A stretch of DNA of 64,000 bases from Wuchereria bancrofti (lineage: Eukaryota > Nematoda > Chromadorea > Rhabditida > Onchocercidae): assembly GCA_005281725.1 (NCBI GenBank), contig SSBO01000003.1:2965824-3029823 (forward strand). The letters run 5' to 3'. Every line of letters starts with the position of its first letter. Position 1 is the first letter of the stretch. Under the pieces are notes generated by a model. That model had not been told where the DNA came from, did no database searches, and was given only the letters and a program-made list of their open reading frames with translations. Below, one piece after another: positions 37,101 to 49,549 of the stretch. The translations under genes and the position numbers were made by a program.

Positions 37101-39179
37101 GAAAAACATACTCGCCAGCAACGTTCACTTTATACTTCGCAATTTGTTCCAAAATTGTAACATGTTCTAATAAACCTTCTTGAGTAAGTATGTTATCACC
37201 TTCAACTGTAGGAGTTTGTATCACAACCTGAAAATAAATACCTTTCCAATTTAAGAAACGAGAAATTTTTTGGAATAGATTCCGACCATCCTGCCTTCTG
37301 CCTCTTTTATTCTATTCCTTCTTCTTACTAACATAAACAGATTTCTGAACAGTGTAATTAAATAGTTAACGGGTATTGCAGTTTATGGTTTACTTATACA
37401 TTTACTAAGGAGGACGACAAAAAAGAAAAACAAAACGAAAATGAAGTTGTGAGGATAAATGCAGGACGATACCTGATATGCACCACCAAGACCTGTTTCA
37501 CCATGTGCTTTATCCGAACTTGACTTTTCTATTCTTGAAAGAAAATTAAGTTCTTCTTCCAATCGACCACCACCTAAAAATTAAAAAATAAGTCTTCTTT
37601 AAAATAAAATATCCAATAACACAGAACATAAATAGACTTTTGCAAAATTAAAAATATTGAGAATTTCTCTTTTTGCATTTCAAGATATTACCATATAATC
37701 AATCTTCTAGAAAAGGGAATGAAAATAAATGTACTGATTTATTCTGAATTTTCTGAGTGATTTATATCTCAAATAATCAGAAGTATTTTATTCAACTATA
37801 CTAGTATCAAATACACTTCAGTTATAAGGAATGTTTCTATAAATTCATCATTACACGCGAAAAAACTCCGTGTTCTCCTCAGTATAAAGCAGGGTATGAA
37901 AAGAAATATAAAGTACGTCAGAAAAAAACAAAAAAAGTTATTGTATTTATCAAGAAATGATTATAAATAATAATGAATAATCACTGACTTGAAAACAAAT
38001 TTCACAGATTTTTTTGCAAAATAAGTGATAACTAAAAATTTATGCAATCTTTCTATTCATTTATTTACTTAATTGATAACTAAAGAGTTATGCAATCTTC
38101 CCATTTATTTATTTGCTCCATTTCAATAATTATCAACAGGAAACTTATCACATAAAACTCACGTGCCACCCATAACTTGACGATGTCTGTTTCAATGCGA
38201 ACATACCGTAAACCATAGCAACAGAAACCAAAGAACATTACAACGGTGAATGTAACAAGACAAGCATGATGGTGTACAAATGTTCCCAAAGTAAACAATG
38301 CTTTTTGGATTAAACTTCTCGAATATAAAGCTGCGCGACTACCACGTGCTTTACCCTTAAAAATTTTATAGTTTTTTAAGTGATATAGTGAAAAGCGAAT
38401 ACGGCTTTTTTTTTTGTTTCTTGATGAACAACCATTTTTGCACTTTTAAAAGTGCTTTGTAAAGAAAAAAAAGTAGTGAGTGTATTCAGCATGAACAATA
38501 GTCTAAACACGTAGAGAATGAAAATTATTCTAACCCGTTTAATTTGTTGTAAAGCCATATCCGCATCACACCATGACGGTCGTTCACTGAATTCACGTTT
38601 CCATCGGTCCGAAAACTCACATGAATTCGATTTGCCAACCAAGAACTGATCAATTTTCTGGAAACATGACAGCTGTTATCAAAATTTATTATATCATTTA
38701 AAAAGAAAAGAGATAATGGTAACATCTGAAAGACAAAAAAAATTTTCTTTCTTTTTCAACTAGACTTATTCTCCTGAAAACTTAACCATACAAGTAATTT
38801 ATATTTACTTGAACTACGCAGGTACCAATATCTCATATTGCGGATGCACAAAAACTCTTTCATACTTTAGATTGAATAGGACAACAATATTAATGGTGTG
38901 AATATCACAATGTGACAAAGCAAACAGGAATGAAATACTTATAGTTCATTACAACTTCGAAAAAGCAACGTTTAAATAATCGAAAGTCATCATTTGTCTT
39001 ATCCTCACTTGAGCGCAAGATGCTACTGTTTCGACAGTTGTTGGTGGATTTAAATCATCACAATCCGGTTCTTCGTCTTCTTCAGGTGTGCTATATTCCA
39101 GAAGATGCTGTCCATGTTGTGTATTAGGTCCGGTAACATCATGATGTTTAGTACCTGGTGGCTCTATAAGTAAAAGCAT
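27682..39179 (-). CDS. ptc: Patched-family receptor/transporter (PTC), 25 exons
   Basis: The 25 exons keep one frame over 4431 coding bases, about 1476 residues, close to Patched proteins of other nematodes. Diagnostic blocks in order: IETDIVKLWVARGGRLEEEL after the first membrane segment, IQTPTVEGDNIL, WTLADLCFKP, TGGCRSFAKDVMSW, the sterol-sensing domain with TLGIGVDNIFLLLHNY, LPIPALRAF, FPAIISIDLCRR, then TFWEQYLHL, AVGIGVEFTAHVVLAF and VINGLALLPVLLSL. Patched proteins are RND-type transporters with 12 membrane segments and two large extracellular loops. The GxxxD of segment 4 and GxxxE of segment 10 are kept. Nematodes have PTC-1 and PTC-3 without a canonical Smoothened pathway; I cannot tell which this is. 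The start is the ATG just after a CAG acceptor. Odd points: a Ser/Thr/Asn-rich stretch in loop 1, AAG acceptors at exons 3 and 19, and a short C-tail. Exon groups are given in the following entries. Confidence 0.97.
28412..29647 (-). other. ptc: Patched exons 21-23: membrane segments 8-12
   Basis: Exons are 29647-29464, 29308-29192 and 28683-28412. Segment 8 follows TFWEQYLHLSGNLFQ. Segment 10 carries AVGIG|VEFTAHVV, with the conserved glutamate split from its glycines by an intron. Segments 11 and 12 end at VINGLALLPVLLSLIGPP, a Patched hallmark. Confidence 0.93.
29832..30633 (-). other. ptc: Patched exons 18-20: extracellular loop 2
   Basis: Exons are 30633-30509, 30375-30259 and 30089-29832. 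They contain WLQNLQQKLDQAIADG, LACSYGYTYNCTGR, VDESGTINMESFYNYLTAW and GPFEYSQIPFYLTNL, in the same order as in other Patched proteins. Exon 19 opens after CAATAAAG, a second AAG acceptor, so its exact start is less certain than the others. Confidence 0.88.
30887..31539 (-). other. ptc: Patched exons 16-17: central cytoplasmic loop and membrane segment 7
   Basis: Exons are 31539-31381 and 31121-30887. The loop carries a serine- and aspartate-rich stretch (SSNDRSDDMEDDLVKPW), then YYIPFLKKRIVK leading into segment 7 (IFVILTCLCLLFAGLIGL). After it comes the family block LEMSDVLPDQTAPAAFLKAR that starts extracellular loop 2. Confidence 0.9.
31864..33450 (-). other. ptc: Patched end of exon 12 to exon 15: sterol-sensing domain
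   Basis: Segments 2 to 6 span the end of exon 12 and exons 33017-32837, 32502-32287 and 32043-31864. Segment 2 crosses the exon 12/13 junction (FIGYFLMLIYALQ). Segment 4 is IVPFLTLGIGVDNIFLLL. In human PTCH1 the matching motif is GVGVDDVF; here the second acidic residue is asparagine. Segment 5 ends LPIPALRAFCAQ, and segment 6 ends PAIISIDLCRRKSFRRDICC, the usual basic and cysteine-rich end of the domain. The domain is expected to bind sterol or couple cation flow to transport. Confidence 0.93.
33407..37573 (-). other. ptc: Patched exons 4-12: extracellular loop 1
   Basis: Exons are 37573-37473, 37227-37112, 36766-36593, 36525-36300, 36115-35887, 35661-35395, 34410-34328, 34113-33916 and 33657-33407 (residues about 163-710). 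Recognisable parts: GETGLGGAYQ, NILTQEGLLEHV, WSNIDPQALLDEL, GYLDRWCIDPLNTECPTGSP and MTGGCRSFAKDVMSW. Exon 9 (about 89 residues) is low-complexity, rich in Ser, Thr, Asn and Glu, and has no match I recognise in other Patched loops. Its in-phase junctions on both sides (ATGA|GTTAGT into GA, and AGAG|GTTTGA into CT) support it as coding. Confidence 0.88.
38163..39179 (-). other. ptc: Patched exons 1-3: N-terminal tail and membrane segment 1
   Basis: Exons are 39179-39009, 38657-38535 and 38355-38163 (residues 1-162). The tail is acidic and cytoplasmic (PEEDEEPDCDDLNPP), then SERPSWCDADMALQQI. Segment 1 lies in exon 3 (LVTFTVVMFFGFCCYGL). Exon 3 uses the acceptor TTTTTAAG, an AAG type rare in nematodes, but both frame and family alignment require it. 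Confidence 0.9.
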
Positions 39180-39180
39180 C

Positions 39181-39189
39181 CTGAAAAAG
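39181..39189 (-). promoter_or_regulatory. Putative trans-splice acceptor of patched
   Basis: On the minus strand CTTTTTCAG is followed by a single G and then the ATG at 39179. A spliced leader could be added here, or an upstream non-coding exon joined. Confidence 0.4.
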
Positions 39190-40046
39190 ATACAACTTTC
39201 AAATTTCCGTTTTAAATTAAATTAAAAAAGTGCAAGGAATTTCTTTTTCTCGCAAAATAATGGGAAGTTTACGCAACAAATAATTTGAAATTTATTCAAA
39301 ATTTCCAAAGAATGAAATAACCTAAACGAGAAAAAAACGATTATGAAAATAGTTTACATGTTGGAGAAGAGTTGAAGAAAAAGTCAAAAAAAATGAGTCA
39401 AAAAAACTTCAGTGCATGCAATTTAAGTTGAGCAATATTTCACATAGCAAAATGTAAGCAAATTAAATTAACACAAGCACTCACAAAAGCATTAAGCTTT
39501 CTAAAATTAAGTCTTAGTTGCAAAATTATTAAGCATATAACATTTTCTGAATCAAAAATCACTTAGATTACACTAAAATTCTACTTTAAGGGAAAAATAA
39601 TGATACCACCAAATATTCACAACAATAAACGGTTACCATTAAAAGAGAATGAAATGAAATAAGAAAGAAACGATTTGAGAAAAAGCTAAAAGCATATAAT
39701 TTATTCATATTTTCACCGTATGATTCATAAAAAGTTTTCGAAAAGAAAATGTAAATTTTGCGTGAAAATTCACCTAATTAAATCTAGCAAAATCGAATAT
39801 TTGATAAGTTAGGAAATAAATCAAAAAGAATCAGATTGCAATGTCTTTTTCTTTTCTTTTCGCTGTTACAAAGATAATTTTGAAAGAAAAGAAGGAGAAA
39901 AATTTTTCAATTCTGTTAAAATGAAAAGCAAAATGAATAAATACTCGTATTGTTGAAGCGCAAAAATTCTTTGATGACATTTCATTCATACATTGAAATG
40001 ATTAAACAACACATATATGGAAAGAAAATAGAAAAAGAAACACAGG

Positions 40047-40183
40047 AATCACGTAATGAAACGTGAAAAGCATAGAGATAAATTAGGACATTAAGAAATA
40101 TAGCGATGAACATATCATAGCAACAAATAATGAACAAATAAATGTATGGCATAGTGTGAGACATAAATCACGTAACGAAACGT
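40047..40183. promoter_or_regulatory. Two copies of an 18-bp ACGT-containing motif
   Basis: AATCACGTAAYGAAACGT occurs at 40047-40064 and 40166-40183, 119 bp apart, with 17 of 18 bases identical. A third related stretch (TGACGTGATACATACGTGAA) is near 40338. They lie 0.9-1.2 kb upstream of the patched start. Function is inferred only from repetition and position. Confidence 0.3.
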
Positions 40184-41162
40184 AGCAATGTTTATAAATG
40201 TTTATGATGAGTCATCCATATACAGATGAAAGGAAAAATTGGAGGAAAAGAAATTTAGCATTGATAAGTGGAAATATTATGATAAATTTGAAATAAACAC
40301 TTTCAAACTATTATTTAAATGTTGAATTATGCGTAACTGACGTGATACATACGTGAAAAGACACAGGAAAAGTAGCCTGAATAGTAACTTCTGGCTAAAT
40401 TCCTTTCAGTCCATGCTACCTTGCATGCAAATTTAGTCCATCACTTTTTAATCTCAAACATGTTCCTTTCTCTTTCTTTTTGAAACTTTTGATTATTCAA
40501 TAAATTGATATCATTTGAAGAATTTAGCAATAAATTAAGTTTAAATTCAACACTTCTCATTACATTAGCTTATACAAAATTACATTATCTCGCTATTAAT
40601 TTGAAATTTTAAATTAATCACAAATTTTAATTAAATGAAATTAACTAAAATATTATGTTCATTTTCATTTCTAATTTGAAAATAATTGAATAAATTCTAC
40701 AAATACCTTCTTTTTAACCCAATTTTTGTGATGATTAAATGGATGATTCGCAATTAACTCATGACATTGTTGTGACTTCTAATGAAATTTAATTTTAAAT
40801 AGTTTTATCATTTTGAAATTTAGAAATAACTAATTTTAAATTTATTACATACAGAAACTGTGTTAATTTTCATGTTTGCTCTCTTTTTCTGCAAAAAAAA
40901 AAGGAAAAACGGCGAAGAGATGAATCAATGATAGTATGATATGTCTGCATGACATCACAAAGTACTTGTTAAAATGAATTGAACTGAACTGAATTGAATT
41001 GAAATGAAATAAAGATGGAATAAACTTTCAAGTCAATCATTTCAACAACAGCTGCAAAAATAAACATTATGTAATTCCTAAACAATTCCGCTTTTTTTTT
41101 CCTCCAATAGACATTCCATTTCTACCAGATGTGATAAAAATGAATAAACTTTTATCAGTTAT

Positions 41163-41220
41163 CTTTCTTTCTCTCTCCCTCTCTCTCTCACTCTCTCTCT
41201 CCCTCTTTCTTGCTTTCTTC
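41163..41220. repeat. CT-rich microsatellite
   Basis: (CT)n with CCC and CACT interruptions. Confidence 0.8.
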
Positions 41221-41702
41221 CTTTACACTTCTATATGTATATATTATTGTAAAATGAAGAATAAATAGAAAAAAAAGAAGTAAACTTCCAATAATTCCCA
41301 CAAATGTTAATTTATTGATATAAACAAATGATTGCAATAAAAAGAATTATTCTTAATTAATAGAATGTAATAATTCAAAATTAGTGCCCCAATTAATATC
41401 GCGGGAAAATATCCAAGAGATTATTGTATAAGCAACTTATTCTATTTCTTTACCAAACAATCAATCAATCAATTTGAATCATATTTAAACCTATAAAAAA
41501 TTGTAAAAAAAACACACACAAGCATTTTTAGTAGCAAATTTAATTTGAACTTTTTCTTCAAATTGAAATAGCAATTAAATTAGAAAAACAAATGATCCCT
41601 AAATTTATTGTTGTATCCATGAAAATACTTTTTGCGCCAACTGCACCACCATCAGCGATTGTTGACATTTCCGATAGCTGTTGCTTACCAAACAACTAAA
41701 GA

Positions 41703-41750
41703 TTCTCTCTCCCTCTCTCTCTCTCTCTCCCTCTCTCTCCCCTCTTCTCT
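41703..41750. repeat. (CT)n microsatellite
   Basis: Long CTCTCCCTCTCT tract. It gives false open frames on both strands. Confidence 0.85.
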
Positions 41751-44700
41751 CATTATCCAATCGATTCTCTTCCTTTTTTTTTGTTTTCTTTTGTTTTTTT
41801 TTCCTTTCATTTTTACTACTTCGTCTGCAAAAATCTTCCACAAAACGAAAAAAAAAAAGAAAAATTGAAATTCCCATTTGCTTCTTTCGATTTTTTTTTC
41901 ATATATATAAATAGAAAATGTCAAAGAAAAATTCAAATTCTTACATTTTCTTTTTTTTCACTATTTATTTTAAATTAAAGAAAGTTACTAAAAATCCAAA
42001 TACCGTTTTAAAAAATATTAATATACATATATTTGTATTAAAATACATATAATGAATAAAAAAAATAGGAAAAGAAAAATTGAAAGTTTTATGCTATATA
42101 TTATGATAGATGGACAGATTAAAATTAGTATAACGAATAATTAATATGATTAAACAATTTAATTAGGAAAAATAAAAATTATTTATGTCAGAAGTTACTT
42201 TTAATATCATCGGAAAAATTTTATCTAATTCTATTCACTAATTAATTTTTTCTAATTGGTAATCTCAAATAGAATTTTCCTCTTTTTTTTTCTTTGAATT
42301 TTTTTATATCAGATATCAAAATCAAACTAAAGATGCAAATTTCAGCTGTATGTTAAATTCAACTCATAAAATATCACTTTTATGCAAATCAATAAAAGTA
42401 AAGAAATTAGTTTTGCTTTAAAATTTGCTAAAATATTGCTTCAAATATTGGTTTAGAATTGAAAATATATTCAACTGAAATATTTTACAAATACATTTCT
42501 TTGCAAACATTTTGAACAAACAAAAAAAAAACAAAAAAGAGAAAAAACGGATATAACAATTCTTTCAGTTCAATCAACAGTTTTAGCAAAACTAGAACAA
42601 TTGTTTTCTTTTTTTTTTATTTTTTTTTTTAAACTTTCTCAATAACGAGCAAAATGATTAATTCTATTTTCTTGTTAACTTTTTTTTCCTTGTTTTCCTT
42701 CCAATGAATCATTTGGTGATATAAGATAAAGGTTGATATGAAATTTTAAGGTGACATTGAGTATGCAAAAAATAATCTAATTGGATATTAATTATCACAT
42801 TGCTAATTTTTTAATATCTTTTATCATCAGTTGATGAAATTTATCATACAAAATTCAAAGTAATGCAACAGTATTATCATCTATATATGATTTGTTTAGT
42901 AATTAATTAAATCATTTCATTTTAGCATAAAATGAGGTTGTGAGAAATTTCCGTAATAATAAAATTAAGAGAAATGAACATGGATTTATTCATTCGCCTG
43001 AATTTTTTATCTTTTTATTCAACGAAGAGGAATGAATAATTCAAATTTTATAATAAATGAAAAGTAATATTTGAAATCTGAAGCAAATAACTAAAATAAA
43101 AAATTATTATTTATTTGCTTACTTTTCATTTCCATTTTTTTATTCCTAAATTTTGCACACTTATTTCAACTAGTAATAGTAATAGTATTTTGGTGATCAT
43201 CGAATGATTATATAAGACAATAATGACATCGTTTAAAAAAAAAGGAAAGCGACACTTCTAGGAAAAGTAATCAACTAAACTAAACCAATCAACCAACCGA
43301 GCAACCAGTGGTTTCAGCTAAATAAACAAAAATCAATTTTAGGAAGAAACAAAACAAACCATTACAATTGTTATACCACAAATATTCCTCAATTTACTTT
43401 CTCCTCAAATAACATTCATTTTGATGATTTAAGCAAAAGTGAAAAGATAGCAAAAGGAAAAAAAAAAAGCAATTTTTTTTTTTGAAATATTTGAAAAATT
43501 TCTTTTTTTTTCACGAGAAAATTCTTTTCATTTATATTCCACAACTTCCTCTTTATTCATAAAAATAATAATGAAAAGATTTAGAAATTTTTTTTTCTTT
43601 TTTTAGTAATAACGAAAAGATTTAGAAAATTACAGATTAATATGCGTTTTTTGAAATAGATATAAGTATTACTTATTACTAATAGAAATAAATTTTGACA
43701 AATAAAATGACCCGAAAAAGAAAGTTTAACAAAAGATTGGATTAAATAAATGGGTTCAATGGCACTTTTTTTTTTCTTTATTCGTAAAATTCATTCAAAG
43801 CTATGCGTGGTTCATTGATTTCGATTATTCTATGAATGAAAAATGCATGAAATTATTATTCGAACATAATAATTGGATTGATCAATACCAAGCATTATTA
43901 AACAGAAATTATTTAAATCGATATGAATAATTCTCATAAAATTTAACTTGGACAATATGTAACATGTTCAAAGAATAAATAAATAGATTATGACAAGATT
44001 CAAAATAAAAAAATGAAAACGAAACGTTAAAATTAAAAATTGTATTTTATCAAGGAAATAGCAAAGTGAAATTGTGAGAACAAAATGTTAAAGGATAAAA
44101 TTTTGTATTTTTTATTAAAATAATTATTTCATCAATTGCTTTGATATTATTAATTTATAAAACTCTATGATTTTATTTATTACATCATTGTATTGTTAAT
44201 GAAGTCAGAAGTACAATTTCAACAATCAAAGCAATAGACTCTTAAGAATAAAATGGTAAAATATTAGAAGTGAAATGGATGAATGAGTAAAATTTATTTT
44301 CCTACCAAAAAATTTTATCCATTTTATTTCCAATATTTTCCTACTTTACATCGAAGAGTTGTTAATTTAAGTCTTTTTCTTTTAGTTTTCGATTTCGAAT
44401 TCTTTCATGGCATAAAAATTCAAAATTTAACTCTAAAATTACTTGTTAAAATATGTTAATAATTGCAAAAATATTAATATAATAATAATTATTCATTTAT
44501 TTCTCTTTCATTTATACATTTACAATTATCCCTTTCTTATAATGGTTATTTAAAAAAAAAAAAAATGAGAAAAACGAAATGCTAAAATTAAAATTGTATT
44601 TGATGAATGAATATTCAGAAAAAACAAAGATAGAAATGTGATTTGAACTATATTTGAAAAAAAGATGAATTACGCTTGAGTTATATTAGCTTTCATTAGT

Positions 44701-44967
44701 GTAATGAATGAGTCAAATTTTAAACTTTTGAAATTTTAACTCTTTTCATTTTGCATATCTAATCATCACTCATTAGGGAAGAGAATAATAGAAGAAATTT
44801 CATTTGAAATTTTTTTTTTTTTTTTTTTGAATGTCAAACGAATGAATCCTGGCTAAGTTAACAGAACGGGAAAAAAAAATGTAATCAATCAGTTTGGAAA
44901 GGATTCAGAGTCGGAAATGATAGCATCATAGGCAATTTAGCATTTGATAGAAATGACAACAATATAT

Positions 44968-44997
44968 GAGAAAGAGAGAGAGAAGAAGAGAGAGAGA
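44968..44997. repeat. (GA)n microsatellite
   Basis: GAGAGAGAAGAAGAGAGAGA tract. Confidence 0.75.
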
Positions 44998-45512
44998 TAA
45001 AAAAATCAAAAAAGAAAGTGGGGGCAAAATCTTTTTTTTTTTTTAAGCACTGATCAATGATATTAATGAGGATTGATTTTTTAAACAAAAAGAATCGAAA
45101 AGTTCGTGATTAGGAAAAAAGTATGGGATGAAAATTAAATTAAAGAATTTGATTTAATATGCAAATTGCGATGTTAAATTTTACATTTATAAGTTAATGA
45201 AAATATTTTAAAAAAAAAAGCTATCAATTATTGATTTAAATGTTTAATTAATTTCATATATCTAAGACTAATATCATAAACAAAACACTGTTAAATGCTT
45301 AATTTAAGTGAATAATACTATGATTCCAACATTTCTACGCTAGAAACAATCGTATATAAACAAAACAAAACGAATGCATTTGCTAATCTATTGCTAATTA
45401 ATTATAATTAATGAGCTAATTAGCAGGAAACAATTAATTGATCGATTAGAATCATTTTGAAGTGTTCAAATAATCAATGAGCAAGTAGAATGAATGAGAC
45501 AATGAAAAAGTA

Positions 45513-45534
45513 GGAAAGAGAGAGAGAGAGAGAG
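45513..45534. repeat. (AG)n microsatellite
   Basis: Nearly perfect AG dinucleotide tract. Confidence 0.75.
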
Positions 45535-46795
45535 GTCAATAAAGTGAAATAAGTTAAATATAAAGCTAAAAAAAAAGATTTTATAATAAAATATATTAAA
45601 GAAAAACAAGGAAAAAAAAGTTTGATTATATAAAAGATTAATGAAAAAAAGAAAAAAAAAAGACGAATGGACATAAACAAGTAGATTTAAGCTTGGCTTA
45701 ATCTGACTTATTTTAGCTTAACTTAGCACTTTGTAGTGTTATAGATTGAGAAGAATGAATGATTAAAATATTGGAGATGAGAAATAATCAACTTTAGTAT
45801 GTCTCTTCTTCGCTTCCATTTTTTTTTTTTTAATTCATCACTAAGAAATTATATGTTCCTGAATTCAAAATAAATTACTGATAAATGAGAAGAATAGCAG
45901 CAATGACTAATTATTGCTCTCTCTCTCTTCTTTTTTTTGTCTTTTTTTTTGGTTTGAAAATCAAAAGGATAATCATTTAACCTAACATTTTGAATAATCT
46001 CATTTACTTATTTTCAATTAAATTTTCTTTTTCCCTAAATTTTAAAACAGAATGAAAAAAAATTAGCAAAATTTATGCAATCTCACTTATTTTGTACAAT
46101 AAACCCGCATACAACTAAATTTGTAAAGTTTCTATTTTTTTTCTGAATTTTAAAATTAGAAAAAAAAATGGCAAAATTTATATCCATGTTCTTGAAAAAG
46201 AAAAAAAAAAACTTCCTTGTAGCTAATGCACTTCTGAAATTTTTATTTATTCAAATAAATTGAATAAATAAATAAATAAAAGCAAAAAAAAGACGAAATG
46301 GGAATTATAACATTTATTTAGCATAGAAATTGATAGCACCATGCATCATTCTAACTTTCTCATTTTCATTTTTTTTTTTTCTATTTTTTTATGAAAAAAA
46401 AGAAGCATCCGTCTGAACAAAATGAAAGAATAAACAAAATAAATATTTATAATTTTTATTAAACATTGATCGATTAATAATTTAAATTGCTATTAACTAG
46501 CGTAACAAATTATATTAATTGCTTAATATTTTGTTTCATCATTTAATATTTTGGCTCTATCATTTGTACTTAACTAACATAAATATTTCATCAAGTACTG
46601 CTAGACTTTCTCCCTGTTTCTTTCTCTCGCTCTCTCTCTCTTTTCTTTTTACTTCAATTGACGAATGATCTTTTTTCGTGCTTAATTTGCTAAAAATTTT
46701 AATTACTATAATAAATTATATCAATTGCTTAATATTTTACTTTAACATTTATCATCCATCCTTAACATAAATATTTCGTTGAATTCTAGCATCCC

Positions 46796-46845
46796 TCTTT
46801 CTCTCTCTTTCTCCATTTCTCCCTCTCTCTCTTTTCTTCTTTCCT
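46796..46845. repeat. CT-rich microsatellite
   Basis: CTTTCTCTCTCTTTCTCC-type tract. A shorter similar one lies near 46615-46650. Confidence 0.7.
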
Positions 46846-49274
46846 TCCTTATCTTTTTCTTGCTTTCACTCTTCTAAAATTGATGAAGCGTTTTCTGATT
46901 TTTTAACTTAGTTAATATTTGATACAAAATTATAGGATTATATGTTCTATGAAAAATTTCCATTTTTCAATATTAATTTGATTTTCTTTTTTTCCCTCAA
47001 TATATTATTTCATCTTTCATTTAAATTTATCATTCTTACAAGTAATAAATTTCTAAAATGCACGAGAATTAACAATTTTTCATTTCCATTTAAGAAATTC
47101 ACAATGAAGCGCCTTTGTCTTATCTAACCAATAATTTATTTCCTACAAAATATTTGTCGTTTTCCGCCGATTACTTACTTACTTATTGTTCATTATCAAT
47201 CTTTATAATTAGCATATTGTCAACTCTCTTAAAAATTTCCCAATAAAATGGATAGATTAGAAGCGTAAGATCGAAATTTGCACCATTTTATCATTCATTC
47301 AATTTGGCCTTCGTTAAGTCATTAAGTTAATTACCGTTTGATTGCAAAGAATTTTATGCATTTGAAAGAGAAAAATCAACATATTATGAAAATATGAAAA
47401 TGAAAAAAGTATTCCGATAAGATTTAGAAGTTAAGGAAGAATATAAGTTAGCTTGGATGCTAATTAAATTTATCCACTGGAATCAAAATTAAATTTCTAA
47501 AAAAAAAATAGACAATTTGTAACGAAAGAATTTTGAATTTTATTTTTAAATAAAAGATTCAGCTGAAAAGAGGCTAAATTCATGAAAATGAAATTACATC
47601 TTCGATAATATAAGCTTTTCAACTAATCCTAAGTGCTAATTTAAAAAAAAAAAACGGAAAAAAAAGAAGCATTTTAGTGTATTGGAGAAAGTGAGAGAAA
47701 ATATGATTAAAGTAGTGATAGGAAAAGATAAAAATGAAGCATTTGTTAAAATGATTAATAAGATAATCTTACACTGATAAAATTTCATATTCATTCTTTC
47801 ATTCAGTATTTATGCTTATATGATATTTAATAAAATATTCATGAATAATCACACTCATTTCTATGCATATCTCAAAATTGGTTAAAATCAAGGAATTAAT
47901 TTTCCAATTCAAAATGAAAAAATTTAATTCTTTAATTTCAATCAAAAATTAATTCTTTATTACTCTAATTTAACTGAAAAATTTGATTTTTAAATTTAAT
48001 TTAGGCTTCTCTTGCATTTAGTAAAATTGTTGAAAACTAAATGAATAGATATAAATTAAATAAATCAATTCGATGTTTAAAATTTTAAATTATTTCCTTC
48101 GTAACTTATTGAAGGTAATGAAAATGGCAGAATTTTTAATCATTAGCACATCAAAAAATGCTCATGTATAATGAAATTAGAGTTTATCATTATAAAATGT
48201 AAAATTTAAAATTAATGGTAAAAAAATCATATGGGGCAACAATAATGATAATAAAAGAGAGTGATAAAGATAAATTAATTGATAAATAGCATTGATGATA
48301 GTTGTATCGGTGATACTAATGATAAAAGATGATTAGAAATGAAAAATGATGTGTTTGCAATCGTTCGTCTGTCATTCAACCAAATCAATCATTCTGCCAA
48401 GTGATCTTACTAAATTGAAGATCACTGATAAAGTTGAAACGGAGAAAAAAAATTTCTTTGATAAATCTTTTCAAGTGGAAAATTTTCCCTCCTAACTACA
48501 ATAGTTGTAATGTAACTTTTTTTAATTACACTAATTATAATATTTTCTTTTTTTTTTTAAGGGAATATTTGTTAGAAAAAAAATTGTAACAAAAATATCT
48601 ATAAATAGCTATTAAAAAAAAAAATGCTTGTAATTTGTTTTTTATTTCCTATTAAATAAAAAAAATAATTATTGTAGTACATATCTTTCTTCTTACATTA
48701 TTGAAAGCTAAATTAAAAAAGAAAAAAAGTTATATGAAATTAAAATAATTCAAAGAGGAAAATCTCATTGCAAATATTTTTTTTTCTCTGCATTAATGAC
48801 AAATGATTTAACATTTTTCATTTTGTTTTTTTTTTTATTTTTTTTTAAATTTAAAATGAACTAAGTAAAGTTTTCTCTACAAATTATTTCATTTCAATCA
48901 TTTTATCATTTGTTAGGTGATTCTTTGTTTTTAATTTTTATCAGTTTAAAAAAAAGAAAAAGAAAACTTTATGCAAGTTATTATTATAAAACAATAAATG
49001 AATAATTTTAATTAATAGAAGAAAGATGCAATTTATTTTATTAAAAATGGTAGTTTTAAAAATTGTTAAGGAAAACTATTTTTCAATTTAATATATATAT
49101 TTTAGTAATTTTCAAAATTAAATTTGAATTTAAATTACAAGTCTTGACGATAACTACTTTAATTCTTATATTTCTAATAGACCAAGAGAAGAAGGGAAAG
49201 GTTAGAAAGAAGACTTAAGTATTAGAATTATGATGCAAATATAAGTACGAAAAAAAAATTTTATGCTAAGCAAC

Positions 49275-49541
49275 ATAAACAAAGAATTCCGTGTCATCAA
49301 GAATTCCACTTGAAGATTCATAAACAAATAATTTTACTTCGAGATTCATAAACAAAGAATTTTACATCAAGCTTTATAAACAAATAATTTTAGGTCGAGC
49401 TTCATGAACAAAGAATTTTACATCAAGCTTTATAAGCAAATTGATTTGAATCAATCTCTATAAACAAAGCATTTCACGTCAACCACCATAATTTATGTTA
49501 AGCTTCATAAACAAACAAATTCACGTGACCTTTTGTAAACA
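49275..49541. repeat. Degenerate 28-bp-period minisatellite with ATAAACA in each unit
   Basis: ATAAACA or a one-base variant starts at 49275, 49320, 49348, 49376, 49404, 49432, 49460, 49507 and 49535. Six of eight spacings are exactly 28 bp; the others are 45 and 47. The unit resembles TTCATAAACAAAGAATTTTA followed by CATCAAGC. The heptamer ATAAACA (TGTTTAT on the other strand) fits the forkhead consensus RYAAAYA. It lies 3.6 kb upstream of the cysteine-rich gene. Whether it binds a factor is unknown. Confidence 0.7.
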
Positions 49542-49549
49542 TACATTTA

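Noticed and set aside
41605..41978. Overlapping open frames on both strands
   Set aside because: All are driven by the CT tract and A/T homopolymers; no splice partners and no family resemblance.
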